DNA of 64,000 nucleotides from Bacteroidota bacterium (GCA_021801605.1 JAJYXU010000077.1:1-64000), one strand, 5' to 3'; positions 45,374-55,997 are shown, numbered from the stretch's first letter. Notes: generated by a model not told the origin, from the sequence alone. Program-made: numbers and translations.

Positions 45374-45581
45374 TTAATATTATTTTCCCTTGTTTCATCC
45401 TTAAATGACTGTAGATCTTACACAGCTAAATATACGCAACAGAAAGTATTGATAATTGAGTCAATTTGTAAATCTGCTTGTATTTTAACGTGGCTGCGAT
45501 CAAATTCCGTAAACATAAAAACCGTGCCAGTGCCAATTTTCGTTGCTTTAGGGACATTATTGCCGTAAATTTGAAACCAGA

Positions 45582-46436
45582 ATGAAGCATCTTTACTTCA
45601 CAAAACTGAGTGGCGCCGGTAACGATTTTATTTTGTTCGATAAAAAAATCAATCCGGAAATTGAATTAACGCCGCAAATCATTGATAAACTATGTAAAAG
45701 ACGTACTGGTATTGGCGCCGATGGTGTGTTATTCATCTCAGATTTAGATGGATACGCATTTGAGATGAGATACTTTAATTCGGATGGATCTACCGGAAGT
45801 TTATGCGCAAATGGTGCCCGTTGTGCTATTCGATATGGAAATGTGAGTGGTAGATTAGCTCTGAATAAAATAAATTTTATTGCGAACGATATTGAATATT
45901 CCGGACAAGTACTAGAAAACGGACAGATTAAATTTTTTCTTAATCATCCGAAGAAGATGAAACAGAATTTCAAAATCAAAGCCGCGAATCAGCTAATTTC
46001 AGCGTCTTATGTACATACAGGTTCGCCGCATGTTGTAATAAAAATAAATGATGTTCTTAAAAATCCGGCAGATGTAAATTCTTTTTATAATGATATAAAT
46101 GACTTTCCGGTTTTTGAACTTGGGAGGGAAATTCGCTTTCACAAAGATTTTGCACCTGAAGGAACGAATGTAAATTTTGTTCAGTTTGATAATAATGAGA
46201 TTAAGATCAGAAGTTATGAACGCGGCGTTGAAGAAGAAACTCTTTCATGCGGAACTGGTTCTGTTGCTGCGGCTTTAATTTCTTTTGTGCAGGATAATTT
46301 TAATCCGCCGATTAAGATACATCCCCTAAGCGGTGATGAGTTAACGGTAGATTTTAAAATTGAGAATCAAAAAGTGCAGGAGCTTTCGTTAACCGGTCCT
46401 GCCGAAATAATTTTTAAGGGAGAATTATTAATATAA
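45582..46436 (+). CDS. dapF: Diaminopimelate epimerase
   Basis: This 284-residue enzyme has KLSGAGNDFILFD at the start. The two catalytic cysteines are in SLCANGARC (Cys75) and EETLSCGTGSVAA (about Cys223). It interconverts LL- and meso-diaminopimelate for lysine and peptidoglycan. It stands at the head of a plus-strand run; the following small gene begins 17 bp later. Confidence 0.95.
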   Translation: MKHLYFTKLSGAGNDFILFDKKINPEIELTPQIIDKLCKRRTGIGADGVLFISDLDGYAFEMRYFNSDGSTGSLCANGARCAIRYGNVSGRLALNKINFIANDIEYSGQVLENGQIKFFLNHPKKMKQNFKIKAANQLISASYVHTGSPHVVIKINDVLKNPADVNSFYNDINDFPVFELGREIRFHKDFAPEGTNVNFVQFDNNEIKIRSYERGVEEETLSCGTGSVAAALISFVQDNFNPPIKIHPLSGDELTVDFKIENQKVQELSLTGPAEIIFKGELLI

Positions 46437-46453
46437 TATAATCGAGGAGTTCA

Positions 46454-46759
46454 ATGAGTAAAGTAATTTTTTCCATTCGTTATAATGTTTTTCCGGAAAA
46501 ACGGGAAGAATACTTAGATGTAGTTCGTGAATTAAAGAATTTAGTGAAAGCAGATGGTTTAGAAAATTATTCGGTGTTCGAACAAAAAAATAAACCTAAT
46601 AGCTTTGAAGAGATCTATATTTTCAAGAGTAAAGAATCGTATGAAAATTTTGAAGATAATACTGACGAACGCATTGATATTCTAATGACAAAGCTTTCCG
46701 ATATGATCAAAGAGCAGTCAACACAGTACACAACATTGTTCGAAGTGAACAACGCTTAA
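46454..46759 (+). CDS. Small antibiotic-biosynthesis-monooxygenase-like (ABM fold) protein
   Basis: This 101-residue protein has an alpha/beta ferredoxin-like pattern: VIFSIRYNVFPEKREEYLDVVREL, then ENYSVFEQKNKPNSFEEIYIFKSKESYENFEDN. This arrangement is typical of ABM-fold dimers, which include mono-oxygenases and heme-degrading or stress proteins. Clear catalytic residues are not visible, so the activity is unknown. RBS GAGGAG precedes the ATG. It follows dapF closely. Confidence 0.6.
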   Translation: MSKVIFSIRYNVFPEKREEYLDVVRELKNLVKADGLENYSVFEQKNKPNSFEEIYIFKSKESYENFEDNTDERIDILMTKLSDMIKEQSTQYTTLFEVNNA

Positions 46760-46790
46760 TTGTTCATATCTTTCATTTATTTGGATTAAT

Positions 46791-46815
46791 TCCCGCCAGA
46801 TTAATTCGGGATTTT
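46791..46815 (+). terminator. Weak terminator-like hairpin before the PHP gene
   Basis: TCCCG and CGGGA pair around an 11-base CCAGATTAATT loop and are followed by TTTT. The stem is short and ends 3 bp before the PHP gene start, so it may equally be a translational control hairpin. Confidence 0.35.
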
Positions 46816-46817
46816 AA

Positions 46818-47867
46818 ATGTTTGAATACGTTGGTGCCTTACATATCCATTCGGTTTATTCTGATGGCTCGGGCGAAGTAAAAGATATTGCACAATACGC
46901 AAACGAGACCGGGCTTGATTTTATTCTACTTACCGATCATAACACTTTGCGCGCTCTCCATGAAGGATTTGAGGGCTGGTATGGCAAGACGCTTTTACTT
47001 GTCGGCTGTGAAATAAATGATAAAGAAAACAAAAATCATTATCTCGCATTCGGTATTAACGAACCATATTCTACTCGCATTCCAGCCAAAGAATATGTAA
47101 GCAAAGTAAAAGAAGCCGGGGGAATCGGTTTTATTGCGCATCCGAACGAAAAAAGATCTTCTATGAAAGAACATCCAGCTTATCCGTGGACGGAATGGAA
47201 CACTGAAGATTTCACCGGGATTGAAATTTGGAATCATATGTCTGAATGGATGGAAGGGTTAACAGAGCAGAATAAATATAATTATTTTTTACATCCTCTT
47301 AAATCAATCTCGGCACCGCCAAGTGATACTTTAGAAATATGGGACAAGCTGAATCTAAAACGGAAGGTTGTTGGCATTGGCGGAGTAGATGCTCATGCTC
47401 ATAAAGTAAATGTTTTCGGCTTTGTGGAAATGGAAGTCTTTCCTTACAAAGTTTTATTCAAATCAATTAGAACACACATACTTCTAAATGATGAACTCAA
47501 AATATCAACTGAACCGCACCTGATCAATTCAGCTAAGAAACAAATTTATAAATCGCTGGAAGAAGGTAGATGTTTTGTTTCAAACTCTTATCATGGTGAT
47601 GCAAAAGGATTTAGATTTTTTGCAGAAGAAGGAAAGAATATTTATCAAATGGGAGATTCAATTCCGCTGGTGAATGATCTCAAATTACAAATTGAAGCCC
47701 CTAAAGAAAATGTAAATATCAGAATAATAAAAAACGGTGAAGAAATTTTATCAACAGATAGTTCTTTTCTTGAGTTTTTGGTTAAAGAAAAGGGCGTTTA
47801 TCGTGTAGAAGTCTACTTAAACCAAAATGCTTGGATTTTTTCAAATCATATTAGAATTGGTCTATAA
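46818..47867 (+). CDS. PHP domain metal-dependent phosphoesterase-like protein
   Basis: This 349-residue protein has PHP metal motifs HIHSVYSDGSGE, LTDHNTLRALHEG, a later FIAHPNEKR, and GVDAHAH. PHP domains of this kind hydrolyse phosphate esters, as in 3',5'-nucleotide or AMP phosphatases; the C-terminal ~100 residues look like a beta-rich extra domain. A hydrolytic role is likely, but the substrate is unknown. No ideal Shine-Dalgarno is visible. Confidence 0.82.
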   Translation: MFEYVGALHIHSVYSDGSGEVKDIAQYANETGLDFILLTDHNTLRALHEGFEGWYGKTLLLVGCEINDKENKNHYLAFGINEPYSTRIPAKEYVSKVKEAGGIGFIAHPNEKRSSMKEHPAYPWTEWNTEDFTGIEIWNHMSEWMEGLTEQNKYNYFLHPLKSISAPPSDTLEIWDKLNLKRKVVGIGGVDAHAHKVNVFGFVEMEVFPYKVLFKSIRTHILLNDELKISTEPHLINSAKKQIYKSLEEGRCFVSNSYHGDAKGFRFFAEEGKNIYQMGDSIPLVNDLKLQIEAPKENVNIRIIKNGEEILSTDSSFLEFLVKEKGVYRVEVYLNQNAWIFSNHIRIGL

Positions 47868-47921
47868 TTTTTCTTAGATTTCGCCCCGAATTTTTAGATT
47901 TATCAACAAACGAGGTTAAAA

Positions 47922-48611
47922 GTGTTAGAGAGAAGAAAAAAGATTACAAAAAAACAAATGAAAGAAGACAAACTTGTTACAAGTTATTACAATACTAAAA
48001 ACTTTTTTCTTGAAAACCAGGCAAGGATATTAATCGGTGTTGCAGCAATTGCATTGATAGCAGTGGCAGTTACTCTTTTTATGAATAAAAGAGCCGGCGA
48101 TAACAAAGTTGCAGCCGGTCTTCTCTCAAAAGTTATTCCGCTTTACGATTCTGGAGCATTCAAAGATGCAATTGATGGTCAGCCCTCTTCAAACACAATT
48201 GGTTTGAAGAAAATTGTTGATCAGTATGGCAGTACCGAAAATGGTGAAACTGCAAAAATTTATCTCGCAAACGCATATTCGATGCTCGGAAATAATGACG
48301 AAGCTTACAAAATGTTTGACGATTATTCAGGTTCTAATCCATTATTCAAAGCTACTTCTCTTGCCGGCAGAGGCGGTGTGCTTGAATCGAGAAAAGAATT
48401 TGATAAAGCGGCAGATTTATATAAAGATGCGGCAAAGATTTCTAAGAGTAATCCTGCAAATGCAGATTATCTTTTGAGAGCAGGGGTTATCTTACTCAAT
48501 TCCGGAAAGAAAGAAGAAGCTAAGACAGTTTTTGACATGATTAAAAAAGATTACAAAACCAGCGCTGCTTTTTCTGAGATTGACCGGTATCTCATTCAAA
48601 TTGAGAGCTAA
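47922..48611 (+). CDS. YfgM-like membrane-anchored TPR protein
   Basis: This 229-residue protein has a GTG start with GAGG seven bases upstream. A Lys-rich N-terminus precedes one membrane helix (ILIGVAAIALIAVAVTLFM, about residues 36-55). TPR-like helices follow (AKIYLANAYSMLGNNDEAYKMFDDY, YLLRAGVILLNSGKKEEAKTVFDMI). The topology resembles YfgM/Tetratricopeptide_21 proteins, which assist periplasmic protein folding near the translocon. It is upstream of efp. Confidence 0.75.
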   Translation: MLERRKKITKKQMKEDKLVTSYYNTKNFFLENQARILIGVAAIALIAVAVTLFMNKRAGDNKVAAGLLSKVIPLYDSGAFKDAIDGQPSSNTIGLKKIVDQYGSTENGETAKIYLANAYSMLGNNDEAYKMFDDYSGSNPLFKATSLAGRGGVLESRKEFDKAADLYKDAAKISKSNPANADYLLRAGVILLNSGKKEEAKTVFDMIKKDYKTSAAFSEIDRYLIQIES

Positions 48612-48703
48612 TTCAATTTTCATTTGCAATTCATTTAACCCCATCCTTGATTTTAGATCGGGTGGTGGCTATATTTTCATCAGTTAGAAGGATTAAAATT
48701 TTT

Positions 48704-49270
48704 ATGGCAGACACTTCCGATTTCAGAAATGGTCTTATTATTAAATATAAAAACGAACCGTACGTAATTGTTGAGTTCCAGCATGTTAAACCTGGAAAAG
48801 GCGGCGCATTTGTCAGAACATCATTAAAAAATTTAAAAACCGGCAGAGTATTAGATAATACATTCCGTTCGGGTGAAGGTGTTGAAGTTATTCGTGTTGA
48901 AAGAAGAAAATATCAATATCTGTTTAGAGAACAGGGTGGGTTGGTTCTAATGGATAATGGAACTTACGAACAGATGACCGTTGCCGAGAGCATAATTGGC
49001 GAAGGACAAGTTTATTTAAAAGAAGGTGTAGAAATAGAACTTCTTCTTGACGATAAAGATCAAATTATCACTGCAGAAATTCCAATTTTTGTTGCGCTTA
49101 AAGTTGTTGAAACTGAGCCCGGTTTCAAAGGGGATACCGCAAATAGCGCACTCAAACCTGCAAAACTTGAAACAGGAGCAAAAATTAACGTCCCACTGTT
49201 TATCAACGAAGGTGATCTTCTTAAAGTTGATACAAGAACAGGTGGATATGTCGAACGAGTTAAAAATTAA
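48704..49270 (+). CDS. efp: Elongation factor P
   Basis: I start at the ATG at 48704 ([11 protein letters not shown]), behind GAAGGATTAAAATTTTT; the track's earlier start would add 19 unlikely residues. The protein has 188 residues in three beta-barrel domains. The tip loop reads [10 protein letters not shown], with a lysine near residue 32 that is beta-lysylated in E. coli-type EF-P. EF-P relieves ribosome stalling at polyproline. Its modification enzymes are not in this window. Confidence 0.95.
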   Translation: MADTSDFRNGLIIKYKNEPYVIVEFQHVKPGKGGAFVRTSLKNLKTGRVLDNTFRSGEGVEVIRVERRKYQYLFREQGGLVLMDNGTYEQMTVAESIIGEGQVYLKEGVEIELLLDDKDQIITAEIPIFVALKVVETEPGFKGDTANSALKPAKLETGAKINVPLFINEGDLLKVDTRTGGYVERVKN

Positions 49271-49280
49271 GAGCAACGGC

Positions 49281-49748
49281 ATGGACATAAACCTTCTTAA
49301 AAAGCTCATCAAATTAGTTGAACAAAGTGAGATTACCGATTTTGAAGTTGCTGAAGGTGATCTCAAAGTAAAAATCTCGAAGAATCTCAATCAAGTTCAT
49401 ATTCAGTCGGCTGGTGATTACTCCAGGCAGGCAGTTCTAACGCAAGCGCCAGTTTTTAATGAGGTTAATTCAAAAATTGCCGCAGCACCTGCTGAAACAT
49501 TGTCTAAACTTCACGAGGTAAAATCTCCTATCGTTGGAACATTCTACCGCGCACCAGCACCCGATGCCGATCCGTATATTCAAGTTGGCGATGTTGTTAC
49601 AGCCGGCTCTGTTCTTTGCATTGTTGAAGCAATGAAACTGATGAATGAAATTGAATGTGACGTTAGTGGAAAAATTGTTAAAATCCTCGTCGAAAACGCC
49701 ACTCCGGTTGAATACAACCAACCTCTATTTTTGATTGAGACTGTCTAG
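49281..49748 (+). CDS. accB: Biotin carboxyl carrier protein of acetyl-CoA carboxylase
   Basis: I choose the ATG at 49281 because [21 protein letters not shown] aligns with the usual AccB start; an ATG at 49248 overlapping efp is the alternative. It has 155 residues. A variable linker leads to the biotinyl domain with [11 protein letters not shown], where Lys119 should carry biotin (Leu replaces the commoner Met after it). It pairs with accC 26 bp downstream. The carboxyltransferase subunits are not here. Confidence 0.94.
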   Translation: MDINLLKKLIKLVEQSEITDFEVAEGDLKVKISKNLNQVHIQSAGDYSRQAVLTQAPVFNEVNSKIAAAPAETLSKLHEVKSPIVGTFYRAPAPDADPYIQVGDVVTAGSVLCIVEAMKLMNEIECDVSGKIVKILVENATPVEYNQPLFLIETV

Positions 49749-49774
49749 TGTTATCAAACTTTTAAGAGGAGATT

Positions 49775-51115
49775 TTGTTTAAGAAAATTTTAATCGCTAA
49801 TCGCGGTGAGATAGCACTAAGAATAATTAGAACATGCAAAGAGTTGGGAATTCCCACAGTTGCAGTTTACAGTGAAGTTGACCGCGACTCTCTTCATGTA
49901 GTTTTTGCAGACGAAGCTGTTTGCATCGGTCCCGCGCAAAGTAATCTAAGTTACTTAAAAGTTAGCAGCATACTTTCTGCTGCGCAAATAACGGGCGCAG
50001 ATGCTATACATCCTGGCTATGGATTCCTTGCAGAGAATGCGGATTTTAGTGAAATATGTGCCGAATCGAATATTAAATTCATTGGTCCATCTCCGGATTC
50101 AATTCGAAAGATGGGTGATAAAGCATTTGCAAAAGAGACGATGAAAAAAGTTGGTGTTCCGGTCGTTCCCGGAAGTGCCGGTGTAGTTCATGATATTGAT
50201 GAAGCAAAGAAAATTGCTGCTGAAATTGGTTATCCTGTAATGATGAAAGCATCGGCAGGTGGCGGCGGTAAAGGAATGAGAATTGTCTGGGAAGAAAGTG
50301 AAATTGAAAAAGCATTTCAAACCGCAGGCAATGAAGCTGGGGCAGCATTCAACAATGCCGATCTTTATTTAGAGAAGTATATTGAAAATCCACACCATAT
50401 CGAGATACAAGTTTTATGTGATACTCACGGTAATTTTTATCAGTATGGTGAAAGAGATTGTTCAATTCAACGCAGGCATCAAAAGCTGATTGAAGAATCA
50501 CCATCGCCATTCATTACTGATGAAGTTAGAAAAAAAATGGGCGAAGCCGCACTGCTGGGTGTTCGTTCTGTTAATTATGAAGGTGCCGGCACAATTGAAT
50601 TCCTTGTTGATAAACATCAAAATTTTTATTTCATAGAAATGAACACAAGAATTCAAGTTGAACATCCCGTTACAGAAATGGTTCGTAATTTTGATCTTGT
50701 GAAGAATCAAATCTTAATTGCTGCCGGTCAACCTATTGAAGACAAACCTCTAGATCCTCGCGGGCATGCAATAGAGTTCAGAATTAATGCTGAAGACCCT
50801 GAACACAATTTCAGACCATCACCAGGACGCATTGAATATCTGCATTTTCCCGGCGGCTTTGGTATTAGAATTGATTCTCATGTTTACAACGATTATGTAA
50901 TTCCTCCAAACTATGATTCACTAATTGCAAAGATGATTGTTTGGGGAACAGACCGGAAACATGCTATTAATCGAGCCAGACGTGCTTTAGAAGAATTCAA
51001 AATTGAAGGTGTTAAAACCACAATCCCATTTCATATGAAAGTCTTAGAGAATGAAAAATTTATTGAAGGTGATTTTGATACTTCATTCATAGATAAACAC
51101 ATTAATATTAACTAA
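49775..51115 (+). CDS. accC: Biotin carboxylase subunit of acetyl-CoA carboxylase (TTG start)
   Basis: The start is TTG with AAGAGGAG upstream, giving [18 protein letters not shown]. The 446 residues show the ATP-grasp motifs [14 protein letters not shown] and [21 protein letters not shown], and catalytic ENMNTRIQ-type block [16 protein letters not shown]. It carboxylates the biotin on AccB using bicarbonate and ATP, the first step of fatty acid synthesis. It is co-transcribed with accB and followed 10 bp later by gcvH. Confidence 0.96.
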   Translation: MFKKILIANRGEIALRIIRTCKELGIPTVAVYSEVDRDSLHVVFADEAVCIGPAQSNLSYLKVSSILSAAQITGADAIHPGYGFLAENADFSEICAESNIKFIGPSPDSIRKMGDKAFAKETMKKVGVPVVPGSAGVVHDIDEAKKIAAEIGYPVMMKASAGGGGKGMRIVWEESEIEKAFQTAGNEAGAAFNNADLYLEKYIENPHHIEIQVLCDTHGNFYQYGERDCSIQRRHQKLIEESPSPFITDEVRKKMGEAALLGVRSVNYEGAGTIEFLVDKHQNFYFIEMNTRIQVEHPVTEMVRNFDLVKNQILIAAGQPIEDKPLDPRGHAIEFRINAEDPEHNFRPSPGRIEYLHFPGGFGIRIDSHVYNDYVIPPNYDSLIAKMIVWGTDRKHAINRARRALEEFKIEGVKTTIPFHMKVLENEKFIEGDFDTSFIDKHININ

Positions 51116-51125
51116 AGAGGTAATT

Positions 51126-51506
51126 ATGAATATTCCGGAAAATCTTAAGTATACCAAGGACCATGAATGGGTAAAGGTTGAAGGCAATATTGGAACAATC
51201 GGCATTACAGATTTTGCTCAAGGTGAATTAGGCGATATAGTTTATATTGATATTGCACCTGATATAGCAGGGATAACTATTGGCGAATCTTTTGGTACTA
51301 TTGAAGCGGTTAAAACAGTCAGCGATATGTACGCGCCTGTAACTGGAAAAGTTTTAGAGCTGAATACAAAGCTAAATGATGAACCGCAGCTCGTTAATAC
51401 AGATCCTTATTCATCCGGCTGGATTATTAAAGTTGAGATTGCAGACCTTTCACAACTAGACAATTTACTCAATGCAGCTGCTTACAAAGCTCAACTCGGT
51501 CAATAA
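51126..51506 (+). CDS. gcvH: Glycine cleavage system H protein
   Basis: This 126-residue protein has the H-protein opening [21 protein letters not shown] and the lipoylation motif [15 protein letters not shown] with Lys63. It shuttles the aminomethyl group between P, T and L proteins. No gcvT or gcvP is present here. RBS AAGAGGTAATT precedes the ATG. It follows accC closely and is followed by a hairpin. Confidence 0.95.
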   Translation: MNIPENLKYTKDHEWVKVEGNIGTIGITDFAQGELGDIVYIDIAPDIAGITIGESFGTIEAVKTVSDMYAPVTGKVLELNTKLNDEPQLVNTDPYSSGWIIKVEIADLSQLDNLLNAAAYKAQLGQ

Positions 51507-51523
51507 TTTTTAGTTTTATATTT

Positions 51524-51552
51524 GTCCGCGATTAACATCGCGGACTATTGTT
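51524..51552 (+). terminator. Hairpin terminator candidate between gcvH and guaA
   Basis: A perfect 8-bp stem, GTCCGCGA / TCGCGGAC, with loop TTAACA is followed by TATTGTTT. The stem is strong but the T run is interrupted, so it may be a partial terminator at the end of accBC-gcvH. Confidence 0.55.
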
Positions 51553-51586
51553 TCCCACAATACTCTTAACACTTCCGAAAAAAAAT

Positions 51587-53128
51587 ATGACTCATCAACA
51601 AAAAATTTTAATTCTCGATTTCGGTTCCCAGTACACTCAACTCATTGCCCGGCGAATTCGTGAAAGTAACGTTTATTCGGAAATCCATCCGCATACTTTC
51701 CCGCTTGAACGAATTAAAAAAGAAAAACCGGCTGGAATAATTTTGAGCGGCGGACCGATGAGCGTTAATGAAGAAGGTTCTCCGGTGGTATCAAAAGAGA
51801 TTTTTGAACTCGGCATTCCGGTGCTGGGCATTTGCTATGGTTTACAACTGATGTCTAAAGAACTTGGAGGTAAAGTTGAACCGGCAGATGACCGCGAATA
51901 CGGTAAAGCCCATCTCGAAATTCTTGAAGATGATTTCCTATTTATGGGTGTAGATGATGGGTCGGTAATCTGGATGAGCCATGGCGATTATGTGACTGAA
52001 TTACCAAAAGGATTTTCTGTAACCGGAAAGACTGAAAACTCGCCGTTATGTGCAATCTCGAACCCTGGTAAAAAATTGTATGGTATTCAATTTCACCCGG
52101 AAGTATCTCATACAAAGTTTGGTAAAAGAATTTTAGAAAATTTTGTTTTTAATATATGCGGTTGTAAAGCAGATTGGACTTCACAAAATTTTATCAACTC
52201 AACTATAGAAGAAGTTAAACGAAAAGTTGGCGGTAAAAAAGTTATATGTGCATTAAGCGGTGGAGTTGATTCATCAGTCGCTGCGGTTCTAATTCACCAG
52301 GCAATCGACGATCAGTTAGTTTGCATCCACGTTGATCACGGTATGATGCGTAAAGATGAAAGCGCGTTTATCAAAAAAATGTTCAGTGATAACTATAAAA
52401 TGCGTGTTGATCACGTTGATGCTTCTGAACTATTTCTTACTCGACTTGCCGGAGTTACAGACCCCGAGATAAAAAGAAAAATCATTGGAAACACTTTTAT
52501 AGAAGTTTTTGAAAACGAAGCAAAGAAATTTTCTGATGCAGAGTTCCTCGTTCAAGGCACACTATATCCGGATGTAATTGAATCAGTTTCTGTTAAAGGT
52601 GCTTCTGTTACAATTAAAACACATCACAACGTTGGCGGACTCCCGGAACGGATGAATCTTAAATTGATAGAACCGTTCAGAGAGCTTTTCAAAGATGAAG
52701 TTCGCGCTATTGGTCGCCAACTCAATTTGCCTGAAATATTCATTCGCCGTCATCCATTCCCGGGTCCAGGACTTGCAGTTCGTGTCCTTGGTGAAATTAC
52801 AAAAGAACGATTAGATATTTTACGTGAAGCCGATGATATTTTTACTGATGAACTCGACAATGCGAAAATTTATGATAAAATTTGGCAGGCATTTGCAGTG
52901 TTACTTCCTATTCAAACTGTTGGAGTGATGGGCGATATGCGAACTTACGAAAACGTAATTGCTCTCCGGGCTGTTACATCAACCGATGGAATGACTGCAG
53001 ATTGGTATCGTTTCGATCACGATTTTCTGGAATTAGTATCAAATAAAATTATCCGTTCGGTGCGCGGTGTTAACCGTGTAGTTTATGATATAAGTTCCAA
53101 ACCACCGGCGACCATTGAATGGGAATAA
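51587..53128 (+). CDS. guaA: GMP synthase (glutamine-hydrolysing)
   Basis: The start is the ATG at 51587 ([20 protein letters not shown]), giving 513 residues. The amidotransferase domain has the nucleophile in GICYGLQLM and HPEVSHT; the ATP-pyrophosphatase domain has [12 protein letters not shown]; the C-terminal dimerisation part has [12 protein letters not shown]. It converts XMP to GMP. The gene is flanked by a hairpin upstream and radC 31 bp downstream. Confidence 0.97.
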   Translation: MTHQQKILILDFGSQYTQLIARRIRESNVYSEIHPHTFPLERIKKEKPAGIILSGGPMSVNEEGSPVVSKEIFELGIPVLGICYGLQLMSKELGGKVEPADDREYGKAHLEILEDDFLFMGVDDGSVIWMSHGDYVTELPKGFSVTGKTENSPLCAISNPGKKLYGIQFHPEVSHTKFGKRILENFVFNICGCKADWTSQNFINSTIEEVKRKVGGKKVICALSGGVDSSVAAVLIHQAIDDQLVCIHVDHGMMRKDESAFIKKMFSDNYKMRVDHVDASELFLTRLAGVTDPEIKRKIIGNTFIEVFENEAKKFSDAEFLVQGTLYPDVIESVSVKGASVTIKTHHNVGGLPERMNLKLIEPFRELFKDEVRAIGRQLNLPEIFIRRHPFPGPGLAVRVLGEITKERLDILREADDIFTDELDNAKIYDKIWQAFAVLLPIQTVGVMGDMRTYENVIALRAVTSTDGMTADWYRFDHDFLELVSNKIIRSVRGVNRVVYDISSKPPATIEWE

Positions 53129-53159
53129 ATAATTACGATCATTAGCTTAGAGAATAGCA

Positions 53160-53837
53160 GTGAAGGTAAAAGAGTTACCAATTGATGACCGCCCGCGTGA
53201 AAAATTAACCCTACGCGGTGTACAAAGTTTAACTGATACAGAATTGATTGCTATTCTTCTTAGGACAGGGACAAAAGGGAAAAGTGTAATTCAGGTTGCA
53301 CAGGATTTAATCCAGAAATCGGGCGGACTAAATAATCTCACTTCACAAACATCAGAAGCAATTCAAAAACAACTTGGTATAGGAAAAGATAAAGCCGCAA
53401 CGCTCATTGCCGCATTTGAAATAAGTCGCAGAGTAGATGCCCAAAAGAAATTATTTTCAATAAAGAAAATTACCTCGCCAGGTGATATTGCGGAGATATT
53501 CATTCCTTTACTTCGTGATAAAGTGAAAGAAGAATTTTATGTGGTGTGTTTAAATTCGGCTAACAAGATCACTAAAATGGAATTGATTTCCGTTGGCAAT
53601 CTAAATGCAAGCGTTGTTCATCCCCGCGAAGTTTTCAAAGTGGCTGTAGAAAATAATTCAGCCAATATAATCCTTCTTCATAATCATCCAAGCGGAAATA
53701 GTGAGCCGAGCAATGAAGACATCTCTTTAACGCGTAAAATGGTTGAAGCCGGAAAGATTATGGATATTCAAGTTTTTGACCATATTATAATTGCCGGGAA
53801 CAAATTCACCAGTTTGGTTGAAAAACGTATTATGTAA
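53160..53837 (+). CDS. radC: RadC/JAB-domain protein
   Basis: This 225-residue protein has a GTG start. The N-terminal helix-hairpin-helix region contains QLGIGKDKAATLIAAFE; the C-terminal JAB metalloprotease-like motif is LLHNHPSGNSEPSNED. RadC proteins are common in genomes, and their biochemical role is not settled despite the old DNA-repair label. The start lies 31 bp after guaA. Confidence 0.92.
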   Translation: MKVKELPIDDRPREKLTLRGVQSLTDTELIAILLRTGTKGKSVIQVAQDLIQKSGGLNNLTSQTSEAIQKQLGIGKDKAATLIAAFEISRRVDAQKKLFSIKKITSPGDIAEIFIPLLRDKVKEEFYVVCLNSANKITKMELISVGNLNASVVHPREVFKVAVENNSANIILLHNHPSGNSEPSNEDISLTRKMVEAGKIMDIQVFDHIIIAGNKFTSLVEKRIM

Positions 53838-53936
53838 AAAAAATCAAAATATTTATAAGTGACTTCATTTGAAAGAGAAAATTCTTATATTTCTTGTAGA
53901 AAATTTAACTCATCAAACTAAAGGAGAACTCAAATA

Positions 53937-54203
53937 ATGAAAAGAATCATCAATTCTGCGCTTGTCGTAGTCTTAGTTGCTGGAATTATTGGATTTACCG
54001 GATGCAGCGGGGTATCGGAAGAGCAGATGGCTGAACTAGAGGCGCTTCGCTCGGAAGTTAAAGCGCTGGAAAAAGAAGTAGGATCGTTACAAGCGGAAAA
54101 ATCGGCAATTGAAAGAGAGATTGCAGAAAAGAACGCAAAGCTTAATCAATGCGCAAAAGAAAAAACTGAAACTAAAAAGAATCTCGATAAGATCGGGATG
54201 TAA
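53937..54203 (+). CDS. Small coiled-coil lipoprotein
   Basis: This 88-residue protein has a lipobox GFTGC (Cys near residue 23) followed by an almost continuous heptad coiled coil (MAELEALRSEVKALEKEVGSL). It resembles the layout of Braun-type lipoproteins, without clear homology. A second cysteine lies near residue 72. RBS AAAGGAG precedes the ATG. It is 30 bp upstream of a LysM protein, so the two may work together at the cell wall (inference). Confidence 0.8.
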   Translation: MKRIINSALVVVLVAGIIGFTGCSGVSEEQMAELEALRSEVKALEKEVGSLQAEKSAIEREIAEKNAKLNQCAKEKTETKKNLDKIGM

Positions 54204-54233
54204 TTAAAAAGTTTATAAATGACGGAGGTTTAA

Positions 54234-54938
54234 ATGAAAGTCTACAAATTATTCTTAGCCGGCATTTTCGTTATGCTTCTCTCTGTCAATCTCTTTGCGC
54301 AAGAAAAAGAAATGACAAAAGAGGAATGGCAGAATGAAATTAACCGACTAACGGAAAGAAGAATTGCTCTTACAACAGAATTAAACTCATTAAAAACAGA
54401 AGTTGCAAATCTCAAAAAAATGAATGCAGATTTGAAAACTTATGATGCCTGCATTGATGAACTCTATGCAATGCTCGGTGCTAAAAAAGCCGATGTTGAT
54501 AATTTCAGAAAACAATTAACCGATCTTACATCAAAGATTGACGGTCAAGTTGCACCAAAAGCAGATCGTCAGGCAGAATTGGATGCAATGAAGAAAAATA
54601 AAATCAGTGCGCTGCCGGAATTTTTTGACAAAGTCCAAAACCAGCTTCAAAGAAAACTTGATGCTTGGGTTGAAGCGCCTAAAGAAATAAATTATACAGT
54701 AGTAAAAAATGATAATCTCTGGAACATTGCTAAGAAAAAAGAACATTATGCAAATCCATTTGCATGGCCGGTAATTTATAAGTCAAACAGAGACCAAATA
54801 AAGAATCCGGATTTAATTTTCCCAAAACAGATTTTCAAAATTCCATTCTTAACGGAAGAAGAAAAATCGAAGTATGATAAGATTAGAAGGAATTATAAAC
54901 CGGCTCCACCAACCCAAACACAGGCTCCGGTTAAATAG
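54234..54938 (+). CDS. Exported coiled-coil protein with C-terminal LysM domain
   Basis: This 234-residue protein has a signal peptide ending at LFAQ, a coiled coil around residues 25-100 (LTERRIALTTELNSLKTEV), and a LysM-like domain around residues 150-205: NYTVVKNDNLWNIAKKKEHYANPFAWPVIYKSNRDQIKNPDLIFPKQIFKIP. LysM binds peptidoglycan N-acetylglucosamine chains. It ends in a Pro-rich tail. RBS GACGGAGG precedes the ATG. A terminator follows. Confidence 0.85.
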   Translation: MKVYKLFLAGIFVMLLSVNLFAQEKEMTKEEWQNEINRLTERRIALTTELNSLKTEVANLKKMNADLKTYDACIDELYAMLGAKKADVDNFRKQLTDLTSKIDGQVAPKADRQAELDAMKKNKISALPEFFDKVQNQLQRKLDAWVEAPKEINYTVVKNDNLWNIAKKKEHYANPFAWPVIYKSNRDQIKNPDLIFPKQIFKIPFLTEEEKSKYDKIRRNYKPAPPTQTQAPVK

Positions 54939-54979
54939 GGATTTTCAACCATTCGGAAGTGAATCGTAATTATTTAAAT

Positions 54980-55013
54980 AAAGCCCTTTTCATTTTTTGA
55001 AGAGGGCTTTTGT
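54980..55013 (+). terminator. Intrinsic terminator after the LysM gene
   Basis: AAAGCCCT and AGGGCTTT pair around a T-rich loop and are followed by TTGT. It is positioned ~40 bp after the stop codon, before the phoH-like gene. Confidence 0.8.
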
Positions 55014-55049
55014 ATTATAACTGAGGCGCATACGCAAGTAGAAAAAATT

Positions 55050-55997
55050 TTGAAGCTGGAAAATGTTGATCTTCTTTCGTTCATGGGAATCAATGATAAC
55101 AATATTAAACCGATCGAAGAGAGATTTACTTCCAATGTTACTGTTCGCGGAGATAATATTTTCGTTCAGGGCGTAGCTGAAGAAGTTTCAGCTATTGAAA
55201 AAGTTGTAAAAGAAATGATTTTTGTTCTTAACACTACCGGCAAATTGCAAACAAATGATGTCTATACAATTATTGATCTCACTCTTCAAGGCAAAGAAAT
55301 TATCAGTGATAACGAACTGGACAGCATCATTCTTTATTCCAAGAAAGATGTAATCAAAGCTAAAACGCCAAACCAAATCACTTATATTAAAAGTGTAAAA
55401 GAGAATGATATTTGTTTTGCGATCGGTCCCGCCGGAACTGGAAAAACTTATCTTGCAGTTGCGTTTGCCGTTGCTGCCCTTAAAAAGGGAATAGTAAAAA
55501 AAATTATTCTCGCCCGTCCCGCTGTGGAAGCCGGCGAAAGTCTTGGATTTCTTCCTGGCGATTTCAGAGAAAAGATTGATCCTTATCTCCGTCCTCTTTA
55601 CGATGCGCTGGAAGAGATGATTCCCGGAGAACAACTTAAAAATTATCTTGAAAAAGGAGTAGTAGAAATTGTTCCGCTGGCTTATATGCGCGGCAGAACT
55701 TTGAATAACGCTTACGTTATTTTGGATGAAGCTCAAAACGCGACCGGTATGCAGATGAAAATGTTTCTAACACGCCTCGGTCCTAATTCAAAATCAATTG
55801 TTACGGGAGATATTACACAGATTGATCTGCCGAGTTATTCACAAAGCGGATTAGTTCAAGTAAAAGATATTCTGAAGGGAATTGATGGAGTGGGATTTGT
55901 TTACTTTGATAAAGGCGATGTGGTTAGACATAAATTAGTGAAAGATATCATTAACGCATACGAAAAACATTATAACAATAACGGTAAAGGAGCTTAA
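55050..55997 (+). CDS. PhoH family protein (TTG start)
   Basis: This 315-residue P-loop protein has Walker A GPAGTGKTYLAVAFAV and Walker B YVILDEAQNATGMQM, typical of PhoH/YbeZ. The N-terminal part (LLSFMGINDNNIKP onwards) matches the family's KH-like region. YbeZ works with YbeY in RNA maturation; the PhoH role is otherwise poorly known. The start is TTG; upstream in-frame codons remain open for a short way, so a slightly longer N-terminus is possible. Confidence 0.9.
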   Translation: MKLENVDLLSFMGINDNNIKPIEERFTSNVTVRGDNIFVQGVAEEVSAIEKVVKEMIFVLNTTGKLQTNDVYTIIDLTLQGKEIISDNELDSIILYSKKDVIKAKTPNQITYIKSVKENDICFAIGPAGTGKTYLAVAFAVAALKKGIVKKIILARPAVEAGESLGFLPGDFREKIDPYLRPLYDALEEMIPGEQLKNYLEKGVVEIVPLAYMRGRTLNNAYVILDEAQNATGMQMKMFLTRLGPNSKSIVTGDITQIDLPSYSQSGLVQVKDILKGIDGVGFVYFDKGDVVRHKLVKDIINAYEKHYNNNGKGA